Shown here piece by piece: positions 1 to 8,575 of a stretch of DNA of 64,000 nucleotides. The notes beneath the pieces were generated by a model that saw only the letters and a list, made by a program, of their open reading frames with translations, ran no database searches and was not told where the DNA came from. Source of the DNA: Microbacterium limosum (GTDB taxonomy: Bacteria > Actinomycetota > Actinomycetes > Actinomycetales > Microbacteriaceae); NCBI RefSeq assembly GCF_036324365.1, contig NZ_CP137080.1, forward strand, positions 1,054,001 to 1,118,000. Direction: 5' to 3'. The position numbers and the translations under genes are program-made. The first letter of the stretch is position 1. The number at the start of each line of letters is the position of its first letter.

Positions 1-1
1 G

Positions 2-172
2 CAGGTGGCCACGCCCGACGTGCCCGCCACGAGCCACCCCGTGCCGCTCGAGAACGTCTTCCGCCCCGACGAGGTCGCCGACACGCTCACGCGCGACCAG
101 GTCCTGCAGAACGCCCCCGATTCCGCCGACGGCCGCTTCCGGGTCACGGCGATCCTGGGGGAGGAGCAGTGA
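2..172 (+). CDS. gatC: Asp/Glu-tRNA amidotransferase subunit C (3' part)
   Basis: This is the last 56 codons of GatC, the small subunit of the GatCAB complex that converts misacylated Glu-tRNA(Gln) and Asp-tRNA(Asn) to Gln-tRNA and Asn-tRNA. The start lies before the window. The visible part has the typical C-terminal pattern: a proline-rich linker ([16 protein letters not shown]), then DQVLQNAPD and a final FRVTAIL strand. Its TGA stop at 170-172 overlaps the GTG start of gatA at 169, so the two are translationally coupled. The identification rests on this C-terminal motif and on gatA and gatB following directly. Confidence 0.93.
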   Translation, partial: QVATPDVPATSHPVPLENVFRPDEVADTLTRDQVLQNAPDSADGRFRVTAILGEEQ

Positions 173-1689
173 GCGACATCACCCGCCTCACCGCCGCGGA
201 CCTCTCCGACAAGCTCGCCGCCGGTGAGCTCTCGAGCGTCGAGGTGACGCGCGCCCACCTGGCGCGCATCCTGGACGTCGATGCCGACGTCCACGCGTTC
301 CTGCACGTGAACGAGCGGGCCGAGCAGATCGCCGCCGAGATCGATCGGCGGCGGGCCTCGGGGGAGACGATGCACGCGCTCGCGGGCGTTCCGCTCGCCA
401 TCAAGGACGTGCTCGTCACGACCGACATGCCCTCCACGAGCGGCTCACGCATCCTCGAGGGGTACATGTCGCCCTTCGACGCGACCGTCGTGTCGCGGGC
501 TCGCGCCGCGGGGATGGTTCCCCTCGGCAAGACGAACATGGACGAGTTCGCGATGGGCTCCTCGACGGAGCACTCCGCCTACGGCCCGACGCGCAACCCC
601 TGGGATCTCGACCGCATCCCCGGCGGCTCCGGCGGCGGCTCCGCCGCGGCGGTCGCCGCATTCGAGGCGCCGCTGGCCCTCGGCAGCGACACCGGCGGGT
701 CGATCCGGCAGCCCGCCCACGTGACCGGCACGGTCGGCATGAAGCCGACCTACGGGGGCGTCAGCCGCTACGGCGCGATCGCGCTGGCCTCCAGCCTCGA
801 TCAGGTCGGTCCCGTCACGCGCACGGTCCGCGACGCGGGCCTGTTGCACGATGTCATCGGCGGGCACGATCCGCACGATTCGACGTCGCTGCGTCACGAC
901 TGGCCGTCGTTCGCCGAGGCCGCCCTCGAGGGCGCCCGCGGGGACGTGCTCAAGGGTCTGCGACTCGGCGTGATCCGTGAGCTGCCCGACAGCGGATTCC
1001 AGGCCGGCGTCGCCGCCTCTTTCCACGGCGCGCTGGACGCGCTCGCCGCGCACGGTGCCGAGATCGTCGAGATCAGCGCCCCCCACTTCGAGTACGGGGT
1101 CGCCGCCTACTACCTGATCCTTCCCGCGGAGGCCTCGAGCAACCTCGCGAAGTTCGACTCGGTGCGCTTCGGCATGCGGGTGACCCCGCACGCGGGCGCC
1201 ACGGTCGAGGAGGTCATGGCGGCCACGCGCGAGGCCGGCTTCGGACCCGAGGTGAAGCGCCGCATCATCCTCGGCACCTATGCCCTCTCGGCCGGCTACT
1301 ACGACGCGTACTACGGCAGCGCGCAGAAGGTGCGCACGCTCATCCAGCGCGACTTCGACGCCGCGTTCGGCCAGGTGGATGTCATCGCGACGCCCTCCGC
1401 GCCGACGACGGCCTTCCGCCTCGGCGAGCGCATCGACGACCCGCTGCAGATGTACCTCAACGACGTCACGACGATCCCGGCCAACCTCGCGGGCGTGCCG
1501 GGGATCTCGATCCCGACGGGCCTCGCCGAAGAGGACGGCCTGCCCGTCGGCATCCAGTTCCTCGCCCCCGTCCGCGAGGACGCCCGCCTGTACCGTGTCG
1601 GCGCCGCCCTCGAGTCGCTGCTCGAATCGTCGTGGGGCGCACCGCTGCTGGACCGCGCCCCTGCTCTGACTCCCGGAGGAACCCGCTGA
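169..1689 (+). CDS. gatA: Asp/Glu-tRNA amidotransferase subunit A
   Basis: GatA is the glutaminase subunit that frees ammonia from glutamine for tRNA-dependent amidation. The 506-residue protein is of normal length. The amidase signature is complete: Lys79 (PLAIKDVL), Ser154 in the glycine-serine rich stretch GGSGGGS, and the nucleophile Ser178 in [10 protein letters not shown] form the Ser-cisSer-Lys triad of the family. The GTG start overlaps the gatC stop and the TGA overlaps the ATG of gatB, giving a tight gatCAB operon. The presence of GatCAB implies indirect synthesis of Gln-tRNA and/or Asn-tRNA, as usual in Actinobacteria. Confidence 0.97.
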   Translation: MSDITRLTAADLSDKLAAGELSSVEVTRAHLARILDVDADVHAFLHVNERAEQIAAEIDRRRASGETMHALAGVPLAIKDVLVTTDMPSTSGSRILEGYMSPFDATVVSRARAAGMVPLGKTNMDEFAMGSSTEHSAYGPTRNPWDLDRIPGGSGGGSAAAVAAFEAPLALGSDTGGSIRQPAHVTGTVGMKPTYGGVSRYGAIALASSLDQVGPVTRTVRDAGLLHDVIGGHDPHDSTSLRHDWPSFAEAALEGARGDVLKGLRLGVIRELPDSGFQAGVAASFHGALDALAAHGAEIVEISAPHFEYGVAAYYLILPAEASSNLAKFDSVRFGMRVTPHAGATVEEVMAATREAGFGPEVKRRIILGTYALSAGYYDAYYGSAQKVRTLIQRDFDAAFGQVDVIATPSAPTTAFRLGERIDDPLQMYLNDVTTIPANLAGVPGISIPTGLAEEDGLPVGIQFLAPVREDARLYRVGAALESLLESSWGAPLLDRAPALTPGGTR

Positions 1690-3206
1690 TGGCCGCCGCG
1701 AAGCTGATGGACTTCGACCGTGCGCTCGAGCTCTTCGAGCCCGTGCTCGGGTTCGAGGTGCATGTAGAGCTGAACACCGCGACGAAGATGTTCTCGTCGG
1801 CGGGCAACCCCGCCCACGACGCGAACCACGGCGCCGCCCCGAACACGCTCGTGGCCCCCGTGGACATGGGCTTGCCGGGTGCCCTGCCGGTCGTCAACGA
1901 GGAGGCCGTGCGGTCCTCCATCAGTCTCGGTCTGGCGCTCGGCTGCCAGATCGCGCCGTCGAGCCGATTCGCGCGGAAGAACTACTTCTACCCCGACCTC
2001 GGTAAGAACTACCAGATCAGCCAGTACGACGAGCCCATCGCCTTCGAGGGGCGCGTCGTGGTCGAGCTCGAGGACGGCACCGAGGTCGGCATCGACATCG
2101 AGCGCGCCCACATGGAGGAGGATGCCGGAAAGCTGACCCACGTCGGCGGGTCGACCGGCCGCATCCAGGGGGCGGAGTATTCGCTCGTCGACTACAACCG
2201 CGCCGGCGTGCCGCTGGTGGAGATCGTGACGAAGCCGATCGTGGGCGCAGAGCACCGTGCGCCCGAGATCGCGAAGGCCTATGTCCAGACGATCCGCGAC
2301 ATCGTCCGGGCGCTCGGCATCTCCGAGGCGCGCATGGAGCGCGGCAACCTGCGCTGCGACGCGAACGTGTCGCTGCGTCCTCGCGGGCAGGAGAAGTTCG
2401 GCACGCGCACCGAGACGAAGAACGTCAACTCGATGCGGTCGGTCGAGCGGGCCGTGCGATACGAGATCCAGCGTCAGGCCGCCATCCTCGAGGCGGGCGG
2501 CACCATCACGCAGGAGACGCGGCACTGGCACGAGGACACCGGGCGCACCTCGCCCGGTCGCCCGAAGTCGGACGCGGATGACTACCGGTACTTCCCCGAG
2601 CCCGACCTGCTCCCCGTCGTGCCGGCACCCGAGCTCGTCGAGCAGCTGCGAGCAGCGCTGCCGGAGGCGCCCGCGGCCCGTCGTCGCCGTCTGAAGAGCG
2701 AATGGGGCTTCACCGATCTCGAGTTCCAGGACGTCGCCAACGGCGGAATCCTCCCCGAGGTGGAGGCGACGATCGCGGCCGGTGCATCTCCCGCCGCGGC
2801 CCGCAAGTGGTGGACGGGTGAGATCGCCCGCATCGCGAACGCGCAGGACCGCGAGGCGGGCGAGCTCGTCTCGCCGGCGGATGTCGCGGCGCTGCAGGGG
2901 CTCGTGGATGCCGGAACCCTCACCGACAAGCTCGCCCGCCAGGTGCTGGAGGGCGTCATCGCGGGGGAAGGGACGCCGCAGGAGGTCGTGGACGCGCGCG
3001 GTCTCGCGGTCGTCTCCGACGACGGCGCGCTCATCGCCGCGATCGACGAGGCATTGACGGCGCAGCCCGACGTGCTCGCGAAGATCCGCGACGGCAAGGT
3101 GCAGGCCGCCGGCGCGATCATCGGCGCGGTCATGAAGGCCATGAAGGGTCAGGCGGACGCCGCGCGCGTGCGCGAGCTCATCCTGGAACGCGCCGCGCAG
3201 GCGTGA
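1689..3206 (+). CDS. gatB: Asp/Glu-tRNA amidotransferase subunit B
   Basis: GatB is the tRNA-binding kinase subunit that activates the misacylated glutamyl or aspartyl group with ATP before amidation. The protein of 505 residues begins at ATG 1689, which overlaps the gatA stop (TGATG) and is preceded by CCGGAGGAACC, a strong ribosome binding site. An upstream in-frame start at 1632 is ignored because it lies inside gatA. The GatB signature is clear: [16 protein letters not shown] near the N-terminus, [18 protein letters not shown], and the C-terminal YqeY-like tRNA-binding tail ending in VREL. Last gene of gatCAB. Confidence 0.97.
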   Translation: MAAAKLMDFDRALELFEPVLGFEVHVELNTATKMFSSAGNPAHDANHGAAPNTLVAPVDMGLPGALPVVNEEAVRSSISLGLALGCQIAPSSRFARKNYFYPDLGKNYQISQYDEPIAFEGRVVVELEDGTEVGIDIERAHMEEDAGKLTHVGGSTGRIQGAEYSLVDYNRAGVPLVEIVTKPIVGAEHRAPEIAKAYVQTIRDIVRALGISEARMERGNLRCDANVSLRPRGQEKFGTRTETKNVNSMRSVERAVRYEIQRQAAILEAGGTITQETRHWHEDTGRTSPGRPKSDADDYRYFPEPDLLPVVPAPELVEQLRAALPEAPAARRRRLKSEWGFTDLEFQDVANGGILPEVEATIAAGASPAAARKWWTGEIARIANAQDREAGELVSPADVAALQGLVDAGTLTDKLARQVLEGVIAGEGTPQEVVDARGLAVVSDDGALIAAIDEALTAQPDVLAKIRDGKVQAAGAIIGAVMKAMKGQADAARVRELILERAAQA

Positions 3207-3254
3207 TGCGGCGGCCTCGCCCGCCGTGTCGGAAGCCGCGGGGAGAATGGGCCC

Positions 3255-4517
3255 ATGGGACGGGGTGACGGCAGCGGGCGCATCGTGTCGCCGGAGGGCG
3301 CGGACGACACCGGAACCGGCATCCTGCACGTCGACATGGACGCCTTCTACGCGGCCGTCGCGGTGCTGGATGACCCGAGCCTCGCGGGCAAGCCGCTGAT
3401 CATCGGATCCCCGGAGGGCCGCTCGGTCGTCTCGAGCGCGTCGTACGAGGCTCGTCGGTTCGGTGTGCGCAGCGCCATGCCCGTCAGCCAGGCGCTCCGG
3501 CTGTGTCCGTGGGCGATCGTCGTCGCGCCGCGCTTCGAGCGCTACCTCGAGCTGTCGGCTCGGGTCATGGCCGTCTTCGAGGAGTTCACCCCGCTCGTCG
3601 AACCGCTCTCGATCGACGAGGCCTTCCTCGACGTGCGGGGGGCGCGCCGGCTGTGGGGGAGCCCCGGGCAGATCGGCGCCGCACTGCGCCGCCGCGTGCT
3701 CGAGCGCACCGGGCTGACCTGCAGCGTCGGGGTCGCCGCCACCAAGCACGTGGCGAAGATGGCCTCCACGCGCGCCAAGCCCGACGGCCTTCTCATCGTG
3801 CCCGAGGCGCAGACGCAGGCGTTTCTGGAGCCTCAATCGGTCCGCGCGATGTGGGGTGTGGGGCCGAAGACCGCCGAGGCGCTCGAAGGCCGAGGCATCC
3901 GCACCATCGGCGACATCGTGCGCACGCCGCGGGAGGTCCTCGACCGCGTCGTCGGCCGCGCGGGGGGAGAGCGGCTGTGGCACCTCGCGCGCGGGATCGA
4001 TCAGCGTCGCGTCGACACCGAACGCATCGAGAAGAGCGTCGGCCATGAGGAGACGTTCTCCGACGACGTCGCGGACCCGGAGTTCCTGGGGGCCGAGCTG
4101 CTGCGGCTCTCCGATCGGGTCGCTCGGCGGCTGCGGCGGTCGGGGTGGGAAGCGGCGACGGTGGCGATTAAGGTGCGCTACGCCGACTTCTCGACCCTCA
4201 CCCGGTCCCGCACGCTGACCGAGCCCACCGACGTGGGGCAGCGGATCGGCGACACCGCCAGGGAGCTCTTCGGTTCGCTCGAGGAGGGCCGGCCGGTACG
4301 GCTACTCGGCGTGCGCGGCGAGAACCTGCGCGGGGCCGCACACGGCATGTCCCTCTGGGACGACGACGAGGAGCGCCGCCGGCTCGAGGGCGCGCTGGAT
4401 GACGCGACCAGCCGCTTCGGCGGAAACGCGGTGATGCGCGCGTCACTCGTGGGCCGTACGGGCGGGCCCCGCAGCCTGCCCTCCCACCCGAAACCCCCGC
4501 ACGACCCCCGCCCCTGA
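3255..4517 (+). CDS. dinB: DNA polymerase IV
   Basis: A Y-family translesion polymerase of 420 residues. The palm carries HVDMDAFYAAV (first metal-binding Asp) and SIDEAFLDV (second acidic cluster), followed by the helix-hairpin-helix thumb (VGPKTAEALEGRGIRTIGDI) and a little finger. The catalytic residues are intact. A -10-like hexamer GAGAAT at 3243-3248 lies 6 nt before the ATG, so the gene may be leaderless. It is a separate unit after gatB, and a hairpin overlaps its stop codon. The tail after about residue 400 is Pro/Arg rich and lacks an obvious QxxLF-type clamp motif. Confidence 0.94.
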   Translation: MGRGDGSGRIVSPEGADDTGTGILHVDMDAFYAAVAVLDDPSLAGKPLIIGSPEGRSVVSSASYEARRFGVRSAMPVSQALRLCPWAIVVAPRFERYLELSARVMAVFEEFTPLVEPLSIDEAFLDVRGARRLWGSPGQIGAALRRRVLERTGLTCSVGVAATKHVAKMASTRAKPDGLLIVPEAQTQAFLEPQSVRAMWGVGPKTAEALEGRGIRTIGDIVRTPREVLDRVVGRAGGERLWHLARGIDQRRVDTERIEKSVGHEETFSDDVADPEFLGAELLRLSDRVARRLRRSGWEAATVAIKVRYADFSTLTRSRTLTEPTDVGQRIGDTARELFGSLEEGRPVRLLGVRGENLRGAAHGMSLWDDDEERRRLEGALDDATSRFGGNAVMRASLVGRTGGPRSLPSHPKPPHDPRP

Positions 4518-4527
4518 CGGGGGTCGT
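4501..4527 (+). terminator. hairpin overlapping the dinB stop
   Basis: ACGACCCCCG (4501-4510) pairs perfectly with CGGGGGTCGT (4518-4527) around a 7-nt loop that contains the dinB TGA (4515-4517). There is no U-run, as is common for GC-rich actinobacterial terminators. Function inferred. Confidence 0.55.
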
Positions 4528-4558
4528 CAGCGGACCCCCGGAGCGATAGCGTGGCATC

Positions 4559-4879
4559 ATGCCCAACATCGCTTTGGAACTCGGCAAGCAGTCCGCGCAC
4601 TTCGGCGTCGAAAGCGCCTATGGCGAGCAGCAGGATGTGGACGGCGTGCGCTTCATCCCGGTCGCCGCGACATGGCACGGTTTCGGCGGCGGATCCGATG
4701 AGTCCGGCAACGGCGGGGGAGGGGGCGGCGGCTATTCGGTCCCCTTCGGCGCGTACGTGCGGCGCGGCGACGACCTCCGGTTCGAGCCCAACCTCGTCGC
4801 ACTCCTGGCGGTCGCCATCCCGTTCGTGTGGGTGGCCGGTCGCGCCCTCAGCCGTGTCATCCGCGCGCTCAAGAAGTAG
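4559..4879 (+). CDS. small hypothetical membrane-anchored protein
   Basis: A 106-residue protein I do not recognise. The N-terminal half is polar, has the phrase IPVAATWHGFGGG and a run of seven glycines around residues 57-63, and there is one hydrophobic segment near residues 79-91 (LVALLAVAIPFVWVAG) followed by a basic C-terminus ending in KK. This suggests a single-pass protein with a positively charged cytoplasmic tail. TAGCGT at 4547-4552 sits 6 nt before the ATG and fits a leaderless start. It stands alone between dinB and a P-loop kinase-like gene on the same strand. Confidence 0.7.
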   Translation: MPNIALELGKQSAHFGVESAYGEQQDVDGVRFIPVAATWHGFGGGSDESGNGGGGGGGYSVPFGAYVRRGDDLRFEPNLVALLAVAIPFVWVAGRALSRVIRALKK

Positions 4880-4910
4880 CACGCCGGCGCAGGACCCTTT
4901 CGGGCTTGCC

Positions 4911-5456
4911 GTGGCGGATGCCGCGGCCGCCGTACTCCGCGCCGTCGAGGGCATCGAGGCGCTCAACCCCGTCATCCTCATCGACGGTCGCAGCGGCGCC
5001 GGCAAGTCCACGCTCGCGCGTGCCCTGGTGTCGGCCTGGCCCGCCGCGGGCCGGGTGCAGCTCGTCGCCCTCGATTCGATCTACCCCGGGTGGGACGGCC
5101 TGGCCGCGGGCGTGGAGATCGCGCGGCAGGACATCCTGGTGCCCCACGCACGCGGCCTCGTCGGGGTGTGGCGCCGATACGACTGGGATGCCGGGGCCCC
5201 CGCGGAGGCGCATGCCGTCGATCCGTCGCTCCCTCTCATCGTCGAGGGTGCCGGCATCCTGACTCCGCAGACCGCGCGGGTGGCCGACGTCGCGGTATGG
5301 CTCGATTCCCCGGAACGCTCGCGCCGCCACCGGGCGCTGGCGCGGGACGGAGACGCCTACGAGCCCCACTGGGAGCGGTGGGCGCTCCAGGAGGCCGAGC
5401 ACATCCGCGAGCATCGCCCGCACGCCCTCGCCCACGTGAACGCGGTCATGCCGTAG
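4911..5456 (+). CDS. P-loop nucleoside kinase-like ATPase
   Basis: A protein of about 181 residues with a Walker A motif GRSGAGKST at residues 26-34, directly after a hydrophobic strand (VILID), as in uridine and cytidylate kinase-like proteins. LVALDSIYPGWDGL resembles the substrate-binding and Walker B region, and the end (HALAHVNAVMP) is typical of short actinobacterial proteins of this group. GTG 4911 was chosen because the reading frame upstream overlaps the preceding gene out of frame and the family consensus begins near here; no strong ribosome binding site is visible. The phosphorylated substrate cannot be told from sequence. Confidence 0.75.
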   Translation: MADAAAAVLRAVEGIEALNPVILIDGRSGAGKSTLARALVSAWPAAGRVQLVALDSIYPGWDGLAAGVEIARQDILVPHARGLVGVWRRYDWDAGAPAEAHAVDPSLPLIVEGAGILTPQTARVADVAVWLDSPERSRRHRALARDGDAYEPHWERWALQEAEHIREHRPHALAHVNAVMP

Positions 5457-5476
5457 GCGGCAGCGCCGCCTGGCCG

Positions 5477-5968
5477 CTACGCCAGCGCGTTGACGATCCC
5501 GTCGAGGCGGAAGCCGATCCAGTCGTACACGGCGTACCGCTCGTCGTCGTCCTGTCGATCGTCGTCGTCGGCGATCCCGAGGCGTGTGGCGATGACGAGG
5601 CGGATGGCGGTCAGCGTGCGCATCCAGGCCCATCCCGCGTCGGCGTCGAGCTCGATGGGCAGCGTGTCGTCGGGGTCGGCGGTGTCGTCGCCCTCCGCGA
5701 AGGCGGGAGCGAGGTCTGCCAGGACACGCAGCGCGTCGGAGGACCGGCGGCCCAGGAGGTCGCCGGACGTGGCCGAGCGGAAATCGGCCGCCGCCTCGTC
5801 GTCGTCGGGGTAGGGAGTGGGGGTGAGCCGCGCGACGGCCGGATCGTCGGCGGCCTCCGCGGCATCCGCCGCCGACGTGGCGTTCTCCAGCAGCTCGGAG
5901 AACTGCGCGACGAGATCGGCGAGGTGCCGCGCCTCGAGTCGGCTGATGGTCAACACGGTGGTGGTCAC
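5477..5968 (-). CDS. DUF2017 family protein
   Basis: A 163-residue protein of the actinobacterial DUF2017 family, which is nearly always encoded directly after clpS. The GTG start at 5968 overlaps the clpS stop. It is acidic, with RLEARHLADLVAQFSELLEN near the N-terminus and a helical C-terminal half (WMRTLTAIRLVIATRLGIADDDD) ending in WIGFRLDGIVNALA. The function is unknown; the fixed neighbourhood suggests a role tied to the ClpS/ClpC adaptor pathway, which is inference only. Confidence 0.85.
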   Translation of the reverse strand: MTTTVLTISRLEARHLADLVAQFSELLENATSAADAAEAADDPAVARLTPTPYPDDDEAAADFRSATSGDLLGRRSSDALRVLADLAPAFAEGDDTADPDDTLPIELDADAGWAWMRTLTAIRLVIATRLGIADDDDRQDDDERYAVYDWIGFRLDGIVNALA

Positions 5969-6258
5969 AGGGGTGCCTTCCGGACGGTGGCCCACAAGCC
6001 GTAGTCGTGCATCGCCGCGGCGTGCAGTTCCATCTGCTCGCGCGGTCCCTCGGACACGACCGCATGCCCGCGCTCGTGCACGTCGAGCATGAGGGCGGTC
6101 GCGCGGGCAGTGGAGTACCCGAAGTAGTCGCGGAACACGCGCACGACGTAGCTCATCAGGTTGACCGGGTCGTTCCACACCACGGTCTGCCACGGGCCCG
6201 GCGCGGACGCACGCAGATCCGCATCCTCCCGGATGTCCGGCAGCGTCGTGGTGCTCAT
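5965..6258 (-). CDS. clpS: ATP-dependent Clp protease adaptor ClpS
   Basis: ClpS is the N-end rule adaptor that delivers substrates with bulky N-terminal residues to the Clp unfoldase. This 97-residue version has the core VVWNDPVNLMSYVVRVFRDYFGYS, the N-degron pocket (NDP with M), and the HERGHAVV segment, followed by EQMELHAAAMHDYGLWATV. The ATG at 6258 overlaps the stop of the upstream metallopeptidase (ATGA), and its own stop overlaps the DUF2017 start. The three genes therefore form one coupled unit read out of the tRNA-His gene. Confidence 0.93.
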   Translation of the reverse strand: MSTTTLPDIREDADLRASAPGPWQTVVWNDPVNLMSYVVRVFRDYFGYSTARATALMLDVHERGHAVVSEGPREQMELHAAAMHDYGLWATVRKAPL

Positions 6259-6605
6259 GCCCAGCCCAGCTCGTGCAGTCGGTCGTCGTCGATCCCGTAG
6301 TAGTGGGCGATCTCGTGGACGAGGGTCGTGTGCACCTCGTCGCGCAGCTCGGCCTCGTCGGCGCACGCGTGCAGGTGGGGCTCGCGGTAGACGATGATGC
6401 GGTCGGGGAGCTCACCGACGCCGTAACGGTCGCGCTCGGTCACGGCCACGCCGTCGTAGAGGCCGAAGAGATCGAGGCTGCCGTCCTCCGGCCGGGCCTC
6501 GACGACGAAGACGACGTTGTCGAGCCCGTCGACCATGTCGTCGGGCAGCAGGTCGAGTTCGGACACGACAAGGTCCTCGAACGTCGCGGCATCCATGTCG
6601 ATCAT
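6255..6605 (-). CDS. zincin-like metallopeptidase (small)
   Basis: A 116-residue protein with the minimal zincin motif HEIAHYYGIDDDRLHELG near the C-terminus (HExxHxxGxxD), matching the family of small actinobacterial metallopeptidases often found near clpS or oligoribonuclease. There is no signal peptide, so it should act in the cytoplasm. The first possible ATG (6605-6603) directly follows the encoded CCA end of tRNA-His, with no room for a ribosome binding site; a second ATG at 6596 also lacks one. Natural substrates are unknown. Confidence 0.85.
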   Translation of the reverse strand: MIDMDAATFEDLVVSELDLLPDDMVDGLDNVVFVVEARPEDGSLDLFGLYDGVAVTERDRYGVGELPDRIIVYREPHLHACADEAELRDEVHTTLVHEIAHYYGIDDDRLHELGWA

Positions 6606-6682
6606 TGGGGTGAGTAACGGGACTTGAACCCGCGACCCCCTGGACCACAACCAGGTGCTCTACCAACTGAGCTATACCCACC
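6606..6682 (-). tRNA. tRNA-His (GTG)
   Basis: Full cloverleaf with an anticodon loop TTGTGGT (anticodon GTG). The acceptor stem has the extra G-1 at 6682 paired with C73, the hallmark of tRNA-His, and CCA is encoded at 6608-6606. The T arm reads GGTTCAAGTCC. The next downstream base begins the ATG of the metallopeptidase gene. Confidence 0.97.
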
Positions 6683-6717
6683 ATGTGCCTGCGTGAGCGG
6701 GCAACCAGCCAAGTCTA

Positions 6718-7341
6718 TTACACGCCGGAGGGGAACGCCGACACCGCGGCGGCGGCGGCGGAGCGCGCACCGTCGCTGGTGGGTCCGGGCTGGGAGACGA
6801 ACACGGACTGGCGGTAGTACGCCAGCTCGCGGATCGACTCGCGGATGTCGGCGAGGGCGCGGTGACCGCCCTGCTTGGCGGGGGCATGGATGTAGGCGCG
6901 GGGGTACCAGCGGCGCGCGAGCTCCTTGATGCTGGAGACGTCGACGTTGCGGTAGTGCAGGTAGCCGTCCAGGCGCGGCATGTACTTCGCCAGGAACATC
7001 CGGTCGGTGCTGATCGTGTTGCCGGCCAGGGGCGCCTTCCCGTGCTGGGGCACGAAGCGCTGGATGTACTCGAGGGCCTGGAACTCCGCCTCGGCGACGT
7101 TCACGCCGTGGGGGATCTGCTCGAGCAGACCGGAGGAGCGGTGCATGTCGGTCACGAAGTCGTTCATGTTCGCCAGCGCCGACTCGTCGGGCTTGATGAC
7201 CACGTCGAATCCGTCGTCCAGGATGCGCAGCTCGAAATCCGTCACCACGACCGCGATCTCGACCAGTTCGTCGACCCCGAGGTCCAGACCGGTCATCTCG
7301 CAGTCGATCCAGACCAGACGGTCGTTTTCGCTCGCAGCCAT
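6718..7341 (-). CDS. orn: oligoribonuclease
   Basis: Orn is the 3'-to-5' exonuclease that degrades the last di- to pentanucleotides of RNA and the pGpG product of c-di-GMP. The protein of 207 residues has the DEDDh motifs: WIDCEMTGLD, the ALANMNDFVTDMH region, GNTISTDRMFL, and HRALADIRESIREL. The start at 7341 (MAASENDRL) is preferred over 7350 because TAGGAT (minus strand, 7354-7349) lies 7 nt upstream, the same leaderless spacing seen at many genes here. The C-terminal 25 residues are low-complexity Ala/Ser. Confidence 0.95.
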   Translation of the reverse strand: MAASENDRLVWIDCEMTGLDLGVDELVEIAVVVTDFELRILDDGFDVVIKPDESALANMNDFVTDMHRSSGLLEQIPHGVNVAEAEFQALEYIQRFVPQHGKAPLAGNTISTDRMFLAKYMPRLDGYLHYRNVDVSSIKELARRWYPRAYIHAPAKQGGHRALADIRESIRELAYYRQSVFVSQPGPTSDGARSAAAAAVSAFPSGV

Positions 7342-7414
7342 AGCCGACATCCTATCTTCGCGGGCTCTTGGGGCCCCGTTCACTCCCGCGACGACGCGCT
7401 AGCCTTGGTGGCAC

Positions 7415-7487
7415 GCCTCCGTAGCTCAGTGGATAGAGCAGCGGCCTTCTAATCCGTTTGTCGCAGGTTCGAATCCTGCCGGGGGCA
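7415..7487 (+). tRNA. tRNA-Arg (TCT)
   Basis: Acceptor stem GCCTCCG pairs with CGGGGGC; D arm GCTCAGTGGATAGAGC; anticodon loop CTTCTAA (anticodon TCT); T arm GCAGGTTCGAATCCTGC. The CCA end is not encoded. The anticodon stem has a mismatch at the loop-closing pair (C/T), slightly unusual. Confidence 0.95.
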
Positions 7488-7652
7488 CCGGGTTCGAGAC
7501 GTCAGTGACCGACCGTTCGCCAGTGCGTACCCGTGCTCGCCGAGCGTGTCCGGGACGAACTCGCTGCGCCGTGCCGCGTGACGCGGGAGCGGGAGGGCTT
7601 CCGCTCGGCCACGCCGCGGCGTAGCGTCGAGTGGGTCGAAAGGAGTTCGCCG

Positions 7653-7862
7653 ATGAGCACGACGACACGCCCCACGATCTGGGTTGCCTACGGGCCCACG
7701 GGAGTGGTCGGCACGGTCCGCAAGGACGACGACGGGTACACCGTGATGATGGCGGGGGCGGCGGCATCCGCGGGTACCTATCCGACAATGGAGATCGCCA
7801 AGCGCGCGCTGCATGCGCGGATGCGTCCCGGCAGCGATTGGCCGCAGTTCCGGGAGCACTGA
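7653..7862 (+). CDS. small conserved-looking hypothetical protein
   Basis: A 69-residue protein that I do not recognise. ATG 7653 is preceded by AAAGGAG at 7639-7645, a near-perfect ribosome binding site, which argues for real translation. The sequence reads as a compact beta-beta-alpha fold: TIWVAYGPTGVVGTVRKDDDGYTV, then a short Ala-rich turn and an amphipathic helix MEIAKRALHARM, ending in DWPQFREH. No signal peptide or membrane segment. It sits between tRNA-Arg and a convergent yczE-type gene, 4 nt from the latter's stop. Confidence 0.7.
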   Translation: MSTTTRPTIWVAYGPTGVVGTVRKDDDGYTVMMAGAAASAGTYPTMEIAKRALHARMRPGSDWPQFREH

Positions 7863-7866
7863 GCGA

Positions 7867-8514
7867 TCAGGGCGCGGATGCCGCGCCCGCCGCCGGCGTC
7901 ACCGCGGGGGAGGCGTGCGGCGCAGCGGTCCCTGCCCCGCCGGGGGCGGTGTCGAAGGCGCGCACTGCGGCGTGCGCGAGCGGGCCGATGAGCACGGCGA
8001 ACGCGACCGTGCCAATTCCGACCGTTCCGCCCAGCAGCCACCCGGCCGTCAGGACGACCGCTTCGACCAGTGTTCTCGATACCCAGAGGGGCCACCCGAG
8101 GCGGTGGGAGAGCCCGGTCATGAGCCCGTCGCGCGGGCCCGGACCGAAGCGTGCGCCGATGTAGAGGCCGCTTCCGAGGCCGACGATCGCAATGCCGGCG
8201 GCGAACATGACGCAGCCGAGCGCGAACGACGGCGCGGTCGGGATGACGTCGAGGGCGAGCTGCATCGCTGTGCCGACCATCAGGATGTTCAGCACCGTGC
8301 CGAGCCCGGGACGCTGGCGAAGCGGTATCCACAGGAGAAGCACCCCGAGCCCGATGAGGCTGGTGACCCAGCCGATCCCCATGCCGGTGGCCTTCGAAAC
8401 TCCCTGGGCGAAGACCGTCCACGGGTCGAGTCCGATGCCGGCGGCGATCATGACCGCGCAGCCGACGCCGTACAGGACCAGCCCGATCGGCAGCTGCAGG
8501 GAACGGCGGAGCAT
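7867..8514 (-). CDS. YczE/YyaS/YitT-type membrane protein
   Basis: A 215-residue polytopic membrane protein. Segments LPIGLVLYGVGCAVMIAAGIG, IGWVTSLIGLGVLLLWIPL, LNILMVGTAMQLALDV, ALGCVMFAAGIAIVGLGSGLYIGA and two more follow the YczE pattern, including GLDPWTVFAQG and GPGPRDGLMTGL. The ATG at 8514 is used; a TTG 12 nt upstream is possible. The Ala/Pro tail after residue 185 is cytoplasmic or disordered. It is divergent from a MocR-type regulator, the known yczE-yczR arrangement in which the regulator controls the membrane protein. The transported or sensed compound is unknown. Confidence 0.85.
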   Translation of the reverse strand: MLRRSLQLPIGLVLYGVGCAVMIAAGIGLDPWTVFAQGVSKATGMGIGWVTSLIGLGVLLLWIPLRQRPGLGTVLNILMVGTAMQLALDVIPTAPSFALGCVMFAAGIAIVGLGSGLYIGARFGPGPRDGLMTGLSHRLGWPLWVSRTLVEAVVLTAGWLLGGTVGIGTVAFAVLIGPLAHAAVRAFDTAPGGAGTAAPHASPAVTPAAGAASAP

Positions 8515-8575
8515 GCTGCAATCCAATCTCGGAAGTGGCTTGCTTGCCAGAGGCCAATCCTCTTACGGTGGATGC

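Noticed and set aside
1311..4046. A 911-codon open frame on the minus strand over gatA, gatB and dinB
   Set aside because: Antisense to three well-identified genes; the composition is that of a shadow frame.
4551..4910. N-terminal extension of the P-loop kinase-like protein to 4551
   Set aside because: This would overlap the hypothetical gene at 4559-4879 along its whole length, and the extension is Ser/Arg-rich shadow sequence.
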